DNA of 64,000 nucleotides, taken from contig JBAMJR010000053.1 in the NCBI GenBank assembly GCA_038501785.1, positions 5,116,501 to 5,180,500 of the forward strand. Reading direction: 5' to 3'. Below, piece after piece: positions 38,254-50,600 of the stretch. Position numbers and translations under genes: made by a program. The DNA is from Myoxocephalus aenaeus (taxonomy: Eukaryota > Chordata > Actinopteri > Perciformes > Cottidae). The stretch's first letter is position 1; each line of letters opens with the position of its first letter. Under the pieces are notes generated by a model. The model made no database searches, was not told where the DNA came from, and saw only the letters and a list, made by a program, of their open reading frames with translations.

Positions 38254-41200
38254 AACGGTATATGCAGGCACAACACATGACACAGTTTACCTTGGCTCCA
38301 GACTCACTGAATGAATCACCCTGAAATCTGTCCCTTCTGTCCAAAATTCTTAGCCTCAGAATCCCATTCTGCTGTAAAGAGCAGGCAATGAAATCAGTGG
38401 ATAATGTTCCTTTATGTCTCTTTGACTGGTCATACAGAGGACAAGGGCATTATACAACAAATGTGTTGTAAAACAAAATCTTTTTGACAAGTGACAAATG
38501 CATTGTGGCTTTTTCACCATCAGATTTTCTTTTTGTTTAACACTTAAATGAGAAGCAAAATGAAAGTTGCCATATGTTTTGGGCTCCACGACGTAAACAG
38601 GTATCTTTCGGCATTAAAATGCCCTTAAGAGGCTCCATTACCCATGCAGTTCCCATTTCACTTGTCTTCTTTCAGGATCCGGAGGGCCTTCGAAATGAAC
38701 AAACAGCGTGAGCTGTGTCTGAGTGATATAACCCTTTTGTAAGACCAACATCCAGGATCCAGAGAGGGAGAGCGAGGGAGAGTAAATGTGAGTTATATGG
38801 TTCTGTCGAATGTTGCTCTGACATTTAGGTCAGGCCAACGCTCTAAATGGCATGCAGACAGATTTACTGAGGGCTTTCAGATAGGCCGACTGCTCGTCTT
38901 CTGACTGTCAAACACTCAGGGCCTGCCTGGTCATCGCTAAAGCGTTTCTTTACCCTTTGCTTCCTTTACCTGCATGTCAGTTTCAAGATGTCTTTCTGTC
39001 CTTGACTTATCTGAAAGCGCTCCCAAATAGCACTTTCTCAATCTTAATATTATTGAAGCTCAGACAGCACACTACATTCGGTCTCTTAACTAGCACTAAC
39101 TCTCCTAACACTGCAGCGGTAGTGAATTAAGTTAGTTTCAGGGTAGTTTTTGCTGTTGGGTTAGTTTAAGGGGAACATTCTTCGAATGCTTAATATTTTA
39201 TAAGCTATAACAGAGTGCAGTCAACCTTTAACAGAGATATATCTGTCCTCAAGTTTTTGATAAAGCTTCCACCCCAGTTCACCAGACACTGCATTAGCGT
39301 TAAGTCATCAGTCAAAATGCTGGTCAAAACAGGCCTTACTATTGGAAATGAATCGCTATTGAAACAGCTTGTGGTATACTTTACTTTACTTTCTGCAGAT
39401 GTAAAACACTGCAAGTGGAAAACAGAGAGTAATGTATAACGTTTCAGCTCTGTTGTCTGTGGAGGCTGGGACTGGACTAAATGAAGAGCATTTGTGCCTG
39501 AGCATTTCTACTGACTCAGCATATTTGAGCGATGTTGTTGATGGCATCTACATTGGTCCTGTTCCAGACATTAGTGTCATATTTACAACATCAACATCTA
39601 ATATGAAGTTGTTGATGGGAAAACATTTTTTCTTTGGTAGATGTAATGCATGAACATGTATGAGAAAGAAGCACTTTTTTAACAGCAGATATTCTTTGTG
39701 TTAAAGGGGGACCATGTCACTTTAAGAATGCTGCATTATGGGTTGTTTGTTGTCTCAGTGTTGCTACGCTCGTGAATTTCTGCCCCGTCTCTCGACAGTG
39801 TGTCAACCGGTTGTCAAGTTAGTTGAGAAGCTCATGTTAGACTATGTGTTTCGTCTCCTGATTTTTTTTTTTTACGTTCAAACATTTGTCAAGCGCTAAT
39901 GTTGCCTGACGGAGAACATATTTCTGTTGGGCCCAAGGTGCCCACACCCGGGAGCTGGACAGGACAGCTACACCACTTGAAACACCATGACCATGACTGC
40001 TATTTACCAACTAGACCCAAAGTCCCGGAAGACCAACAGATTCATTTTAAAAGAACATTTTTAAGACTCCATATGAGATGAAATGACTTGTAATAGTAAA
40101 CATCTTTTTCTGTTAAATGATGCCAATTTTCTAATTAAACTTGTGTCATTCATATAGAGCTCTCACCCTGATTTGCCTCCCTACCTGCTGTGAGGTGGTC
40201 AACATCAGGTCCTCGTCTCTTTTTCTTCTGCGTCCACATTCTAAGAAGCACGATGTTCACCCTCCACCCCACCCCACAACTTTCCACATAATATAAGATT
40301 TCAGGCTTCCTGGACTCACACCAGCTGAAAGCCACAAAGAAATAAAAAATATTCAGATTGGGTCAAGCCAAAATCTCATCGCTGCAATCAGTCTGTGGTC
40401 TAAAAAGCAACCTGGAAGCAGTTCTTCAGCAAGTGAGTCCCGTCAGGTCAAGAGACAAAAGGAGGTTTGCCTCAAAGCACCATCTTTAGACTAAGATGCA
40501 AAGTTATCGGGCCTCCTCTGATTTTGTATTATAATTAAAAACGCGTGAAAAGTATGAGAACAACTGATTCGTGGCCGAAGGTGTAATTCATCCTTGAAAG
40601 GGAAACAGTGCCTGTTATATAAAACAGTTTAACAGTATATGATTAATGTATGCAGATAGAGATACTTGACATTTACTTGAGAACTGAGAAGAACCAGTCT
40701 GCAGGTTTTGCAGAATTGAAGCAGTAAACCTGTTATTAAACAGAAAGTCTCATAATCAGCTGCTAAGTTATGTTTTGTTTCATTTCATTCGTTCATTCCG
40801 TTTCCCGTGTTATTTTTCACCTCGTCTTTCCTTTGAAAAACCTTTGTTTGTTTCCCGCCTGTGTGATTGCCCTGATTAGTTCCACCTGTGTCTCATCAGC
40901 CTCCTTTCTCTGTGCAGTTAGTGTTTGTGCTCTGTCTTTTGTCAGTGCGCCCACTTTATAGCGTTCAGCCTTTTTCCTAGAGAGGTCCATATACCATTTA
41001 CTATTTGAATATGTATAAAATAAACATGAGTAAGAAGTGGGACATCATAAATTACAGGTCAGAATATAAGTAAAAAAAATATATGTATTTATGTATAAAT
41101 ATTTTTATTTAGACTCAATTCTACACTTGGAAGTGAAGTGAATTCACTTTGCAGGTGTAAAATTGGAACTAGTCCTTATAAAACAATACATAATGCAACC

Positions 41201-44039
41201 ACTTGCACAACCTACCAACCACCAGACACGCCCAGCCACCCGAGGAGAGGTGATCTCTCTTCGGCCTTTCCAGAGTTTTCTCCCCATGTCCTAAAGTTCA
41301 TGGGGAGTTTTTCACTCATTTCCATCGAAAGGGCTGGGCACCTGTTACTGATCTGGATCTATTCGGCCGACTGAATCACCTTTAGCAACACACACACACA
41401 CACAAATCATTTCTAAAATAATTAAAATCAGAGAAATCATGTCAACAAGTCGTTGTTTAAAATTCAATTTTGTATTACTGTCACGTTTAATAATGTTAAT
41501 GTATGAATTAAGGTAGCGGTCCCCAACCACCATCTTGTAAGGCCAGGCTGTGCAGTTTTGTTTGCTATGTCACATCAGTGGCTCTGGTTTCGAGTCATGG
41601 GAGTACAAGGACTTGGAGAGTGAGGAAGAGCTCCTGATGAAGAATTCAGCTGCTGGGGCTCATATTAAGCCCACAAGCGAGCAAAAAATAGTAAAAAAAC
41701 AGACTTTAGAAAGGAAAAATTGCAACGTGAAGACTTCACAGACGTCTTCTAGGGGTCAATCATATATAACTAATTGAGAGAATCCTAATTAAAAGGGCAT
41801 TATTGTAAACCACAGGAAAGCGTTTATACACATACTTACTTTATTGCCATCCTAGATACGCACAAGTAAGTAAATCACAATTGTAAATGTGGCTGTCTAT
41901 GTGGGTTTCTGGCCTTGAAAATATCAACCAACAACGGTTCATGACTGCAATGCTTGCTTTCTTGCAGAGAACAAAGGACTGCCTGGCACCGTGGTTTTCT
42001 ACAAGGTTCAGAGAATGCCGCCGAAGGGAATATTTTCTCAGGAATGGCATGTCTCCTTGTATTAGTTGGCCGAGTTGTAGGACATTAGAGGAAAAACAGC
42101 TCATTGTGATTCACTCTGCACTGCAAATAAAAGTCCATCCTTACAAGCCCCTCTTCATCCTTGTAATACTATCCTGTAAAACGGGGCGAGTATTTTGTCT
42201 AAATAAAGTTTTAGGTTTAACACTATATTTATTGATTTCTTTTTCGATTGATTTGAAAAGAAAAGGTGAAAAAATTCACCTTTACACTCTTCAAGTTCTC
42301 TCTAATTGTCACTCTATTCTCGCTATTCCCTGTTTGGTGCCAAATCGTGACTACATCTGACATAATCTCATGCATACAGTTATACAGCATTCCTCATGAG
42401 TAAAATATCTGCCCCTCCTCATCCTCCTCCTCCTCTCCTGCTCATCTTCCTCCTCATTCTTTCCTCACACCTCCTCGTTGTGATGAAACAAACCCAGCCG
42501 CCAGCACTGAAGATGACAAACGGCACCGTCATCTCATGGTAATGCAGCAAAGCAAGCACCGTGAAACAAAGCACCGCCATTAAAGCACAAGATATATTGT
42601 GGAATGTGTTCTCAAAAAGTGGAATATATGCATTTAAAATGCAAAACAAGGCTGCTCTATATATGGTCATATTTTGATAAAAGAGACAAACTGCTTTTCT
42701 TTAAAGAACAGTAAACACATTTCTAAATAAATAGTTTGGGTAATGAACTGAAACACAGCTGTATTGCTTGTTAGTATGTTAAAACACTCACGTAAAAGTT
42801 CAATTAAGTTGAGAAAAAAAAAAAAACCTTTAGCCTCATGGTACCACTCCAGTGTTTTATTCTCAGATGGATCCTGCAGCAGTCAGTGTAGTGCAATTAG
42901 TGTGGAATGGGAGGTGATGGTGTCCCACGCACGCACAGCTTTCAAATGCCAAGTGACAGCGGCAGAACGCCTGGCTGTCTCAGTGATGCGAGAGCCAGCG
43001 GACATCTGGGAATGTCGAGTCGCTGAGGGTAGTGAGAGGAGGAGGCAAGGGGTAAAGAGCAGGGCGGGGTGGGGAGATGGAGCCGGCAGGGTTGAAGGTT
43101 GATGGAGGCGGAGAGGCTGCGATGGCGGAATGTGGAGATGGGTTAAATAAAACGTGTCTCCCGAGTCTGGGCTGGGGAGACTGGTCTCCAGTCTGTCAGC
43201 AGAGGGCCTCTGTATCCCCTCAGGCCTCGCTTTGCGCTCTCATCCACTTGCATATCATGTCCTCATGCACCCTCTTGTCCCCGCCAGTGCACTTCACTGC
43301 ACAGTGATTTCGCCACGGGGATAAAAACATTCCAAAAAAATAGATTGTCATGTGTTTGTCGCTTTCTTTTCGTTCGGACTACTCATTCTGCAAAAAAAAA
43401 AAAATCCATCTTCAGTTTAGGATTATGCAGATGGTGTGAAATGCTTGCTTGAGGTGATTATGCGATTCCTGTATTATTTCAGTGTCGACCAAAATCATCA
43501 GCTATGACTTGGGTTTGAGATGCGTATGTTTCTGAAAAGTGGAGCTGCATTGTCATCTGCTGGAATAAATGCAGCATTGCAGTTTTAAAATAAATAAATA
43601 ATCAAATCCACTATATATTTAGTGTATATTTAAAGTATATCTAAAGTTTGCAACGGTGTCTTGACATTATTTTTTAATCGTGGGTAGCCTTAATAGTAGT
43701 GGTATTCTTTAAAAAAAAGGAGTTGTTGAGCTACCTTTAAGGCCAACACACTTCTTCCTTTCTTCCTCATTTTCTCTTTGTTATGGAATTAAATTCCCCG
43801 AATTGTCACACGACAACTGTAGGGAGAAACAGTAAAGTGCTTTAATCTCTTCAGGCCTTGATAACTGATATTGGACCACAGGAAGCTTGTTTTAAATACG
43901 AATATAGGAATGCTCTCCTGAGAATATCTCTCACATGATAGCGCGACCCTTATTATAGTTTGCCTGGATACGCACGTATACCGAGACACATACCAACACA
44001 ATCCTGTATACACACTGTAATGTGAGCATGAGGAGAGCA

Positions 44040-44193
44040 TCAATGTATGATGATAGGCTCTCAGTTTAGTCAGGAGTTGTATCACAAGGTGCACGGCGTG
44101 CTCTAGAGAGTTGATGGACGTGTCTGCCTCTGCCTCCTCCATGGCCTCCTCAATGGCCTTAATTAACACTTGATAGCTTCTACTCTGGGTCAT
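44040..44193 (-). pseudogene. Unrecognised coding-like fragment beside a palindrome
   Basis: On the minus strand the first 50 or so codons from the ATG at 44193 read like protein: an acidic, probably helical segment (KAIEEAMEEAEAD) followed by LEHAVHLVIQLLTKLRA, with mixed codon use unlike the AT-rich surroundings. After about 44040 the frame continues open to 43789 but reads like random sequence. I do not recognise the family. No clear splice donor closes the fragment, and its 5' end coincides with the right arm of a perfect palindrome. It may be an inserted exon fragment or chance. Confidence 0.25.
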
Positions 44194-44228
44194 ACAACTA
44201 GAGTAGAAGCTATCAAGTGTTAATTAAG
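44158..44228. repeat. Perfect palindrome: 28-bp arms, 15-bp spacer
   Basis: 44158-44185 is the exact reverse complement of 44201-44228 (arm begins CTTAATTAACACTTGATAGC), with a 15-base loop at 44186-44200. Pairing stops abruptly on both outer sides. Perfect identity implies a recent origin. Confidence 0.95.
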
Positions 44229-45362
44229 AAAATATTGAGTTTTAACATCCTTTTTTTTTTTTAATGGTTCTGAAAATCAGTCCACGAGGTGAGACAGTTC
44301 AAATTTCTTAAAGCGAATTAACAACTTTCACTGAATAAAGTGCCAGAATAGGCAAATAAAGAAGTAACTCTGATCTTTTTCATGTTCATATTTTTGATAT
44401 TGCTCAACAGGTAAAAAGGCAGATACTGTATAGATAGTAGTTAATCGTGATTGCATGATTTGTGGATATTGAAGTCTCCTAACTATTGTACGTCTGGATT
44501 TATAAATGTGCAACCTTATCCCTTGACCTGATTCTGTCCTTACATGTCGGCCTGTGATTTAGTAAATAATACACCAAGTGGCCTTGTACCTCAGGGTAAC
44601 CTCAGCTCATTAAGATTCAGTCCTTGTTTCTCACTTTCTTCCTGTCACTGCTACTTTTTGTCTGCACTCACACTACAGTAGCTGTGCCAGGTTTGCACTG
44701 CATCCTCAAAGCAGTGCCCTGTGAAGAGTAGCCTAGCCTTCCCCAGTGCCAACATTGGCTTCTGGCCAGTTTGCTAAAGGTGCCAGCATGGGATTGGAGC
44801 CATTTTACAAAAGGTCAACATACCCCAGATGGGATCAAGTGACTTCGACTGAGCCGCAGTGTCACTCAGGCCACCACTTTATCGCACACAGTGTCACACA
44901 GGGAGACTTATCTGCTCGCGGTTGATAAGAGGAGAATATGTAGAGTGACAGCCTCGCCAGCACTGAAGCATCTGTGTAAATATAGTACCAGAACGAGAGT
45001 TGAGACAATTTATGTTGTCATTATTAGTTGGGAAGAGCATAATATTTTCAAATCCATATCGCTGAAATTAGCTCAAAGCACATTTCAGTCATGTTTGGTG
45101 TGCTTGTTTAGGGTTGGACTTGGCTACCATTTGGCATATTGCCATCCATCAGATGCTTGCCGGACCGGACGCGTTATCAAAACACCCGTGGACACACATG
45201 GATAAACACAGATCTTTTTCCACCCACTCCACATGCTTGAAGATGGAGGAAAATCTGTTCCAAAATGTCTTTTGTTACTGAAACTGTATAATTGTTTGTA
45301 TTTCTCTAACCCGGCAGTGGACTATTATTAACTTCAGTTACTGACTTCACAATGAACAGGGG

Positions 45363-45363
<1 letters not shown>

Positions 45364-45449
<86 letters not shown>
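45364..45449. repeat. (AT)n-(GT)n compound microsatellite
   Basis: About 20 AT units run straight into about 23 GT units, seen directly. Confidence 0.97.
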
Positions 45450-45452
<3 letters not shown>

Positions 45453-46937
45453 GTATATTGCAATCAACAAATCAGAATTATCATCAAGGTGAGAAGTTCA
45501 CCAGTTATCATAATTGAAAGTGTCAAAAAACATGTATTACTGTATTAATAATTATGTTATTTGTCATTTGTATGTTACAGTATGGACAACATGCTACCTC
45601 ATAATGGCATGTATCCATGTGGAAAGGCATCTGGTAAAAGCAGTGGACTGGATGCCGCAATGTGAAACGCCTGAAATGTATCCTATTGTATTATTAACCT
45701 TGTTATATGGTACATTTAGTAAGTCACATGAGCAACATGAGCAGGGATGAAATGGACTATTTGCTATGTTAATTTCACCAGTTTCTGTCAGGAGGCACTC
45801 AAATTGAAACGGTAAACGACTCCGTAGAGACGGAGGCAAAGATGGGAGCCGGGTTTTCTCTTTAAAGACAGTCTGCTGAGGTTCAAGGAGTTGATTTATC
45901 TGATACGTGTAATTCTACTGAAGCTTCCAAAGATTATATTCTTTAAAGATCATAATTCTGACCTTTTTCTTAATGCTACAAGTTCCTCAAAATGACTAAA
46001 TTACCTTTGGAAGCAGTCTCCAAATCCAAGAATGAAGAACTGCTGACTGTTCCTCCAGTCTGTGAGAGGCCTCATCTCAAAGTCAGTGACTTAGTGACTT
46101 ACTAATACTGTAAGAGTCTGTGAACAATTGCCAACAAGGATTATGACCTTTCCCAATCACACTACAGGCAACGGTAGATGCATTCTGACCAGAGCATTCC
46201 TTTGAGTTATGAAGTCTTCAAACATGATTCTATGCCTTGTTTCCAATCCAATTTAATGTGAAGCAATGTGGGTTAAGGCTTCACATTGCCACAATTAAAG
46301 TGACACGTACTGTATGTCCAGTAAAATTCAAAATGACTAAATAGATATAGAAGTTCTGTATATCCTCCAGACAGTTTATAGACTTTTAGAGAAGGTTATA
46401 GTTCTATAATGGAAATAATGCCCTTTTGGGTTTTTATTTACAGAGAACTATCAAGTTATTTAAGAAAAATTGTGATTGAAAAAATTATTAGATATCAAAA
46501 CAAAAAGTAAAGAAAGAAAATGCATAATATACCGTATAAATGTATGTCAAAAACAGTGTAAGTATTAAATAAATGGAATTTGACGATATCTGGAAGATGG
46601 TCTTTTTTTTATAAAAGTACGGAAAAAAGTCCCTGTAAACTTAGAAAAAGTTGTGTATTATCCTAAAACCCAGAGATAGTCGATAGAACATGGGTAAATA
46701 TTGGGCAAAAATAGATCTCGGATACTTTTTGCATTCATCCATAAACATTTTGATAGGAAACTGGTTATTTATTGTTAAGAATCATGAAATAAATATACAC
46801 ATTGTTTATAAACTCTCTCTCTGCTGATGTAATTTATTGTGGATTCCAACATTTAGTAAAAAGGGTACACAATCAACATATTTAACAAAAATATGTGAAT
46901 GTAAAAGAGCCAAGACAAAGTTTAAAGTTGTTTTTCT

Positions 46938-46943
46938 TTTATT
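46938..46943 (-). other. ppp1r3a: Candidate distal poly(A) signal of ppp1r3a
   Basis: AATAAA on the minus strand, about 690 bases after the ppp1r3a stop. Another AATAAA lies nearer, around 47195. Both are downstream of the inverted-repeat element at 47305-47564, so a transcript using either carries that element in its 3' UTR. Confidence 0.35.
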
Positions 46944-47304
46944 GAAGAAAAGCAAGGAAAGAGAAACTGTAGGGCATCTCCAATGCCCCACTACTGGAGA
47001 CATCCTCCGTCTATAAGAATCAAACTAACTTTGTTCCATTTGGTGCGTCGTAAAGTGAGATTGTGCCCATAAAACACTGCAAATATACACACATCATACA
47101 CATAACTGTTTACACAAAATCAGCATTAACTAACGCATTCAACAACAGGTGGATTTTAATGTGAATTGCGTCAGAGAAAGAATATCGAGTACTTTTTATT
47201 TAAGTTTTAATGTGAAGTTGATCAAATTAAATTAAAGATTTGAAAAGATGCAATTGCTTGTTGATTTTATGAACAAAAATCAAACCTCTCCTCATTCAAT
47301 ATTT

Positions 47305-47564
47305 CAGTGATTCCCAATCTGGGGGTTGAGACCACCACAATGGGTCGCAAGAAATATTGAAAGGGCTTTACATTATAGAAAAATACATTTCTACTACATA
47401 AAAAGTGTGTTTGTCATACTTTCCTCTAACCATTAAAACAAGTAAATAAATTAAAAAAACACGCTTTAGTTGAACTGGTGATAGACTTGCAACAAGTGAC
47501 AAGGGGTCACAAGAAGGAATTGCTTGGTTAGGGGTCACAAGTCAAAAATGGATGGGAACCACTG
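47305..47564. mobile_element. hAT-like MITE in the ppp1r3a 3' region
   Basis: The left end CAGTGATTCCCAATCTGGGGG and the right end, read inverted (CAGTGGTTCCCATCC), share the CAGTGRTTCCCA terminus typical of hAT superfamily transposons. The right part has GGGGTCACAAG, which mirrors the left GGGTCGCAAG in theme. It is 260 bases, non-coding and without a preserved 8-bp target duplication. It starts only 67 bases past the ppp1r3a stop codon. Confidence 0.65.
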
Positions 47565-47630
47565 CACTAAACACCCCTAAGAGTTAGAAGCAACCAAATA
47601 TAATTTCTTTGTAGCTTTTTGTAGCTGTAT

Positions 47631-50600
47631 CTATCCCACCATCGCCTTGTTTGTCATCACTCGATGCCTCTTCCACTTATAAAACCACCAGCACAATGAA
47701 AATATGTAGAGCGCAAAGAATGCTGGGAAGTCATACAGGAAAACGATAAAGAAGAATCCAGCAACCGAGAGGATGCAGATTAGGAGTCTGGTGATAAGAC
47801 TGAGGATGTATAACACACTCCACCAGACAACACGATTGGACTCTTTTGATTTGTCAGATGAGGAACTCGGGTGTGTGTGAGATGTGTGGGCTGATGGATT
47901 GAAACTCTCCCTGTGGGTGACGACCCAGTCTCCTATTGGTCTGCCTGCGTCCTGACAGGTGACTGATCTTTCCTTTATGTGAGTGTAGTTCTCCTGATCC
48001 TTTGGGGAGCTTTGGGCTGATTCAGTCAATGACGGCCTACTCTGAACAGCTAAAACGGCGGTGAAATCTTGACTGAGATGAGCTCTTGAATTCAAATCTG
48101 TCTGCGATTCTGAGAGAAAGTGAGTTTGTTCTGCTGGGCTGAGTGACTGACTTGTCTCTTTTGGGGAGTAATCAATGCTCCTTGTGGCGGAGATTTGCTC
48201 TCGGCCTTGACAGAGACTTACAGTTGGATCTGTTGGCAGATCTGTCAGGGAAAAAACACCTGAATCAAATGCTTTATTGAAGTCTTTCTCAAATAAATGA
48301 TGGCAATCTTGTGTAATATCAGGTATATCTGCCCGCTTGCCCCCCATTCCATCAACAATAACTGTGTCTCTATTAGAGGCCTGTTCTTTCCGACCGAACA
48401 CCTCTTCCCAAATCCCCCTGATTAAATTGTCTCCAAATCTTTCTATGAACATCTCCTCCAATCCAGACTCTATCACTTCAAGTGCGACAGCATTTTCTGC
48501 TGTAATAGGGTCTTTTGTTCCCTCTGACAATTTGTTATATTCAACACGTGGAGAGCTCTCAACTTCTGCTGACAACTCTTGTTCTTTCAATTCAGCTGGT
48601 GCGTTCCCTGTCTCCCCCTGAGCGTTCTCCGTATTTCCCATCAACTCCCCCAGTACTTCTATTTTCAGCTTTCCAATACTCACCCTCTCATCTTTGTCTC
48701 TCTGACTCATAGCTTCCTCTGTTCTTTCTAATGTCTCAGGTTGGTGTTGAAGCTCTGTTGAAGTGTCTTTCTCAGCAACGTTCTTCTTCGCCTTAACTTC
48801 TTCTGGGATTATTTCACGGCCTACATCCTCTTTCTGACCCTCCGTACCATCTTGTGATTGAGTCCATCTCATTCTGACCCCCTCCATGGGGTTTTGAGTG
48901 CATTTATCTGTTTGAAAAGCTCTGAACATATCATGGTCACCTTGAAAGACCTTTTTCATTTCCCTTGATTCCACTGTTTCTCTTGACTGCGGTGCTGGGT
49001 TTACTCCCTGTTGCTTTTCAATTATTCCATCCCAACTCAAACCTTTTCCTTCCTCAGTCTGATTTGAGACTAACACTTGTTCATCCGTTTCAGATTCCAG
49101 TGCATTTCCCTGTATTCGTGTCAGTGTTGAGTCCTCTGATTTCTCAACGCACTCCTCTTCCCCTGCTTTGATTGACCTTGACTGTTTATTATCTGCTTCT
49201 GAAATTATTGCTGTGTTTCCCCTCTGCCATGATGAATTACGTTGTAAAGCGTTGTCATAATGTTCCTCATTTAATAACTGAATAATTACCTCTTCCGCAC
49301 CAATTAGTGTCTTTATTTCATTGATTGCGGTACAAAAGCAAGGTTCCACCTCGCTCTTTTTGGATACTTTCAAGTCTTTGTCATCTTCTCTCTCGGATTC
49401 CTCCAATTTGAATTCACTTGCCATAATTTGGCTTTGCCTGCAAGACGTTTGGCTTGAATTGGATTCATCTGCATCTGTCTGTGCAAGTCCTAATTCATTT
49501 GTTTCATTCCCATTCTCCTGTATCGGATTTTCACTGTTTTGGTTCAGCCTAAATTTCTCATGTTGCTTTTCATCTGCATACCTCTGGGAGATTTTACACT
49601 CCTCTGTTTCCCGTGGCCTAAATATCTCCTCATCTGTAGCTCCTTTATTTTCCATACAGTTAGTACTTGTGATCCTTTCCTCCATTCCTTGTCTGGATGC
49701 GGAGAAGACAAACCTCACCCCATCTTTTGTCCCCTTTCTGATTGTCCCCCTAAATGCCAGCGTGTCATCCATCACATTGTGTGCCGTACCTGTAACCTCC
49801 CCTCCTCTGCTGGAAGAAAGACCCTCATCCAGCCTTGATCCCTGTGAGATCCTATCAACGGCGGTGGCATTCTGAGACTCGGGCATTGCTGTCATGTCTG
49901 TTGTCTCTGACTCCCCTGAGCTTGTTACTAAGTCAGCTGTGTGTGGTGCTGAGGGCTCATCTCTTTCTATCCCTTCTGCTTCTCCTTCTCTCTCCTCCTC
50001 CCTGATGGCATGCTCGTGACACTCAGTTGAACTGTCAGCATCGCCCTCGGACACTGCCGTTGCCCCCTTGAGGCAAAATTCCCGCAGAGTGTCTGTTACG
50101 GAGTTTTTCTGTGACCTTTGGGATGCGTCTTGTGTCGCTGCGCTGTCATCTCCTGGGCTGCCGACACATGCCTCTGCCGGCTGGTGGTCTTCGGTGTTCA
50201 CGGCAACGTTAGCCAATGATATTTGGCAAGTATCTGACAGCAGCTGACATAAAGCTGAGGTGTGCGCATGTGAGGTGGTTGGTGGATCTGTGCCCACCTG
50301 AAATTCCTGCTCTTGACTGCTTGCTACATATTGGGCATTGGGCTCTTTATCGTTTGAGGGCGACACTAACGCTGCTGTCTGCAGCCATTCTGACTCTGGA
50401 ACACCGGAATGGTCGGTACAGGTCGGCCCATTAAGAAATGCCTGCCATACATCGCACACGGAGGTTTTTTTATCCGCGGTATCGTCTGTACCGTTACGAA
50501 AGCCCCCCCACACATCATTGACAGAAGGTGTGTCTTCAATATCTCCCTGTGACGCTTTTGACGAGGTCATTTTATCTCTTTCAGTCCAGATGTCTCCCGT

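Larger units (their letters stand above)
31733..47304. other. Gene-poor interval smim30-ppp1r3a, right part
   Basis: No recognised gene. It contains a dense set of simple repeats (32.16, 32.27, 34.1-34.5, 36.5-38.3 and 45.4 kb), three X-box-like motifs at 32.9-33.7 kb, a hAT-end-like word near 41.52 kb (GCGGTCCCCAACCACC), a perfect palindrome at 44.16-44.23 kb next to a coding-like fragment, and plain AT-rich sequence. Confidence 0.55.

Noticed and set aside
41515..41545. hAT terminal-repeat-like word GCGGTCCCCAACCACC
   Set aside because: No matching right end was found nearby, so an element cannot be delimited.
41887..42360. 157-codon plus-strand open frame
   Set aside because: Translation has no family resemblance and reads like random AT-rich sequence near repeat debris.
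49321..49875. 184-codon plus-strand open frame
   Set aside because: Antisense to ppp1r3a exon 4; hydrophobic Ser/Leu/Phe-rich translation is the complement of Glu/Lys/Ser codons.
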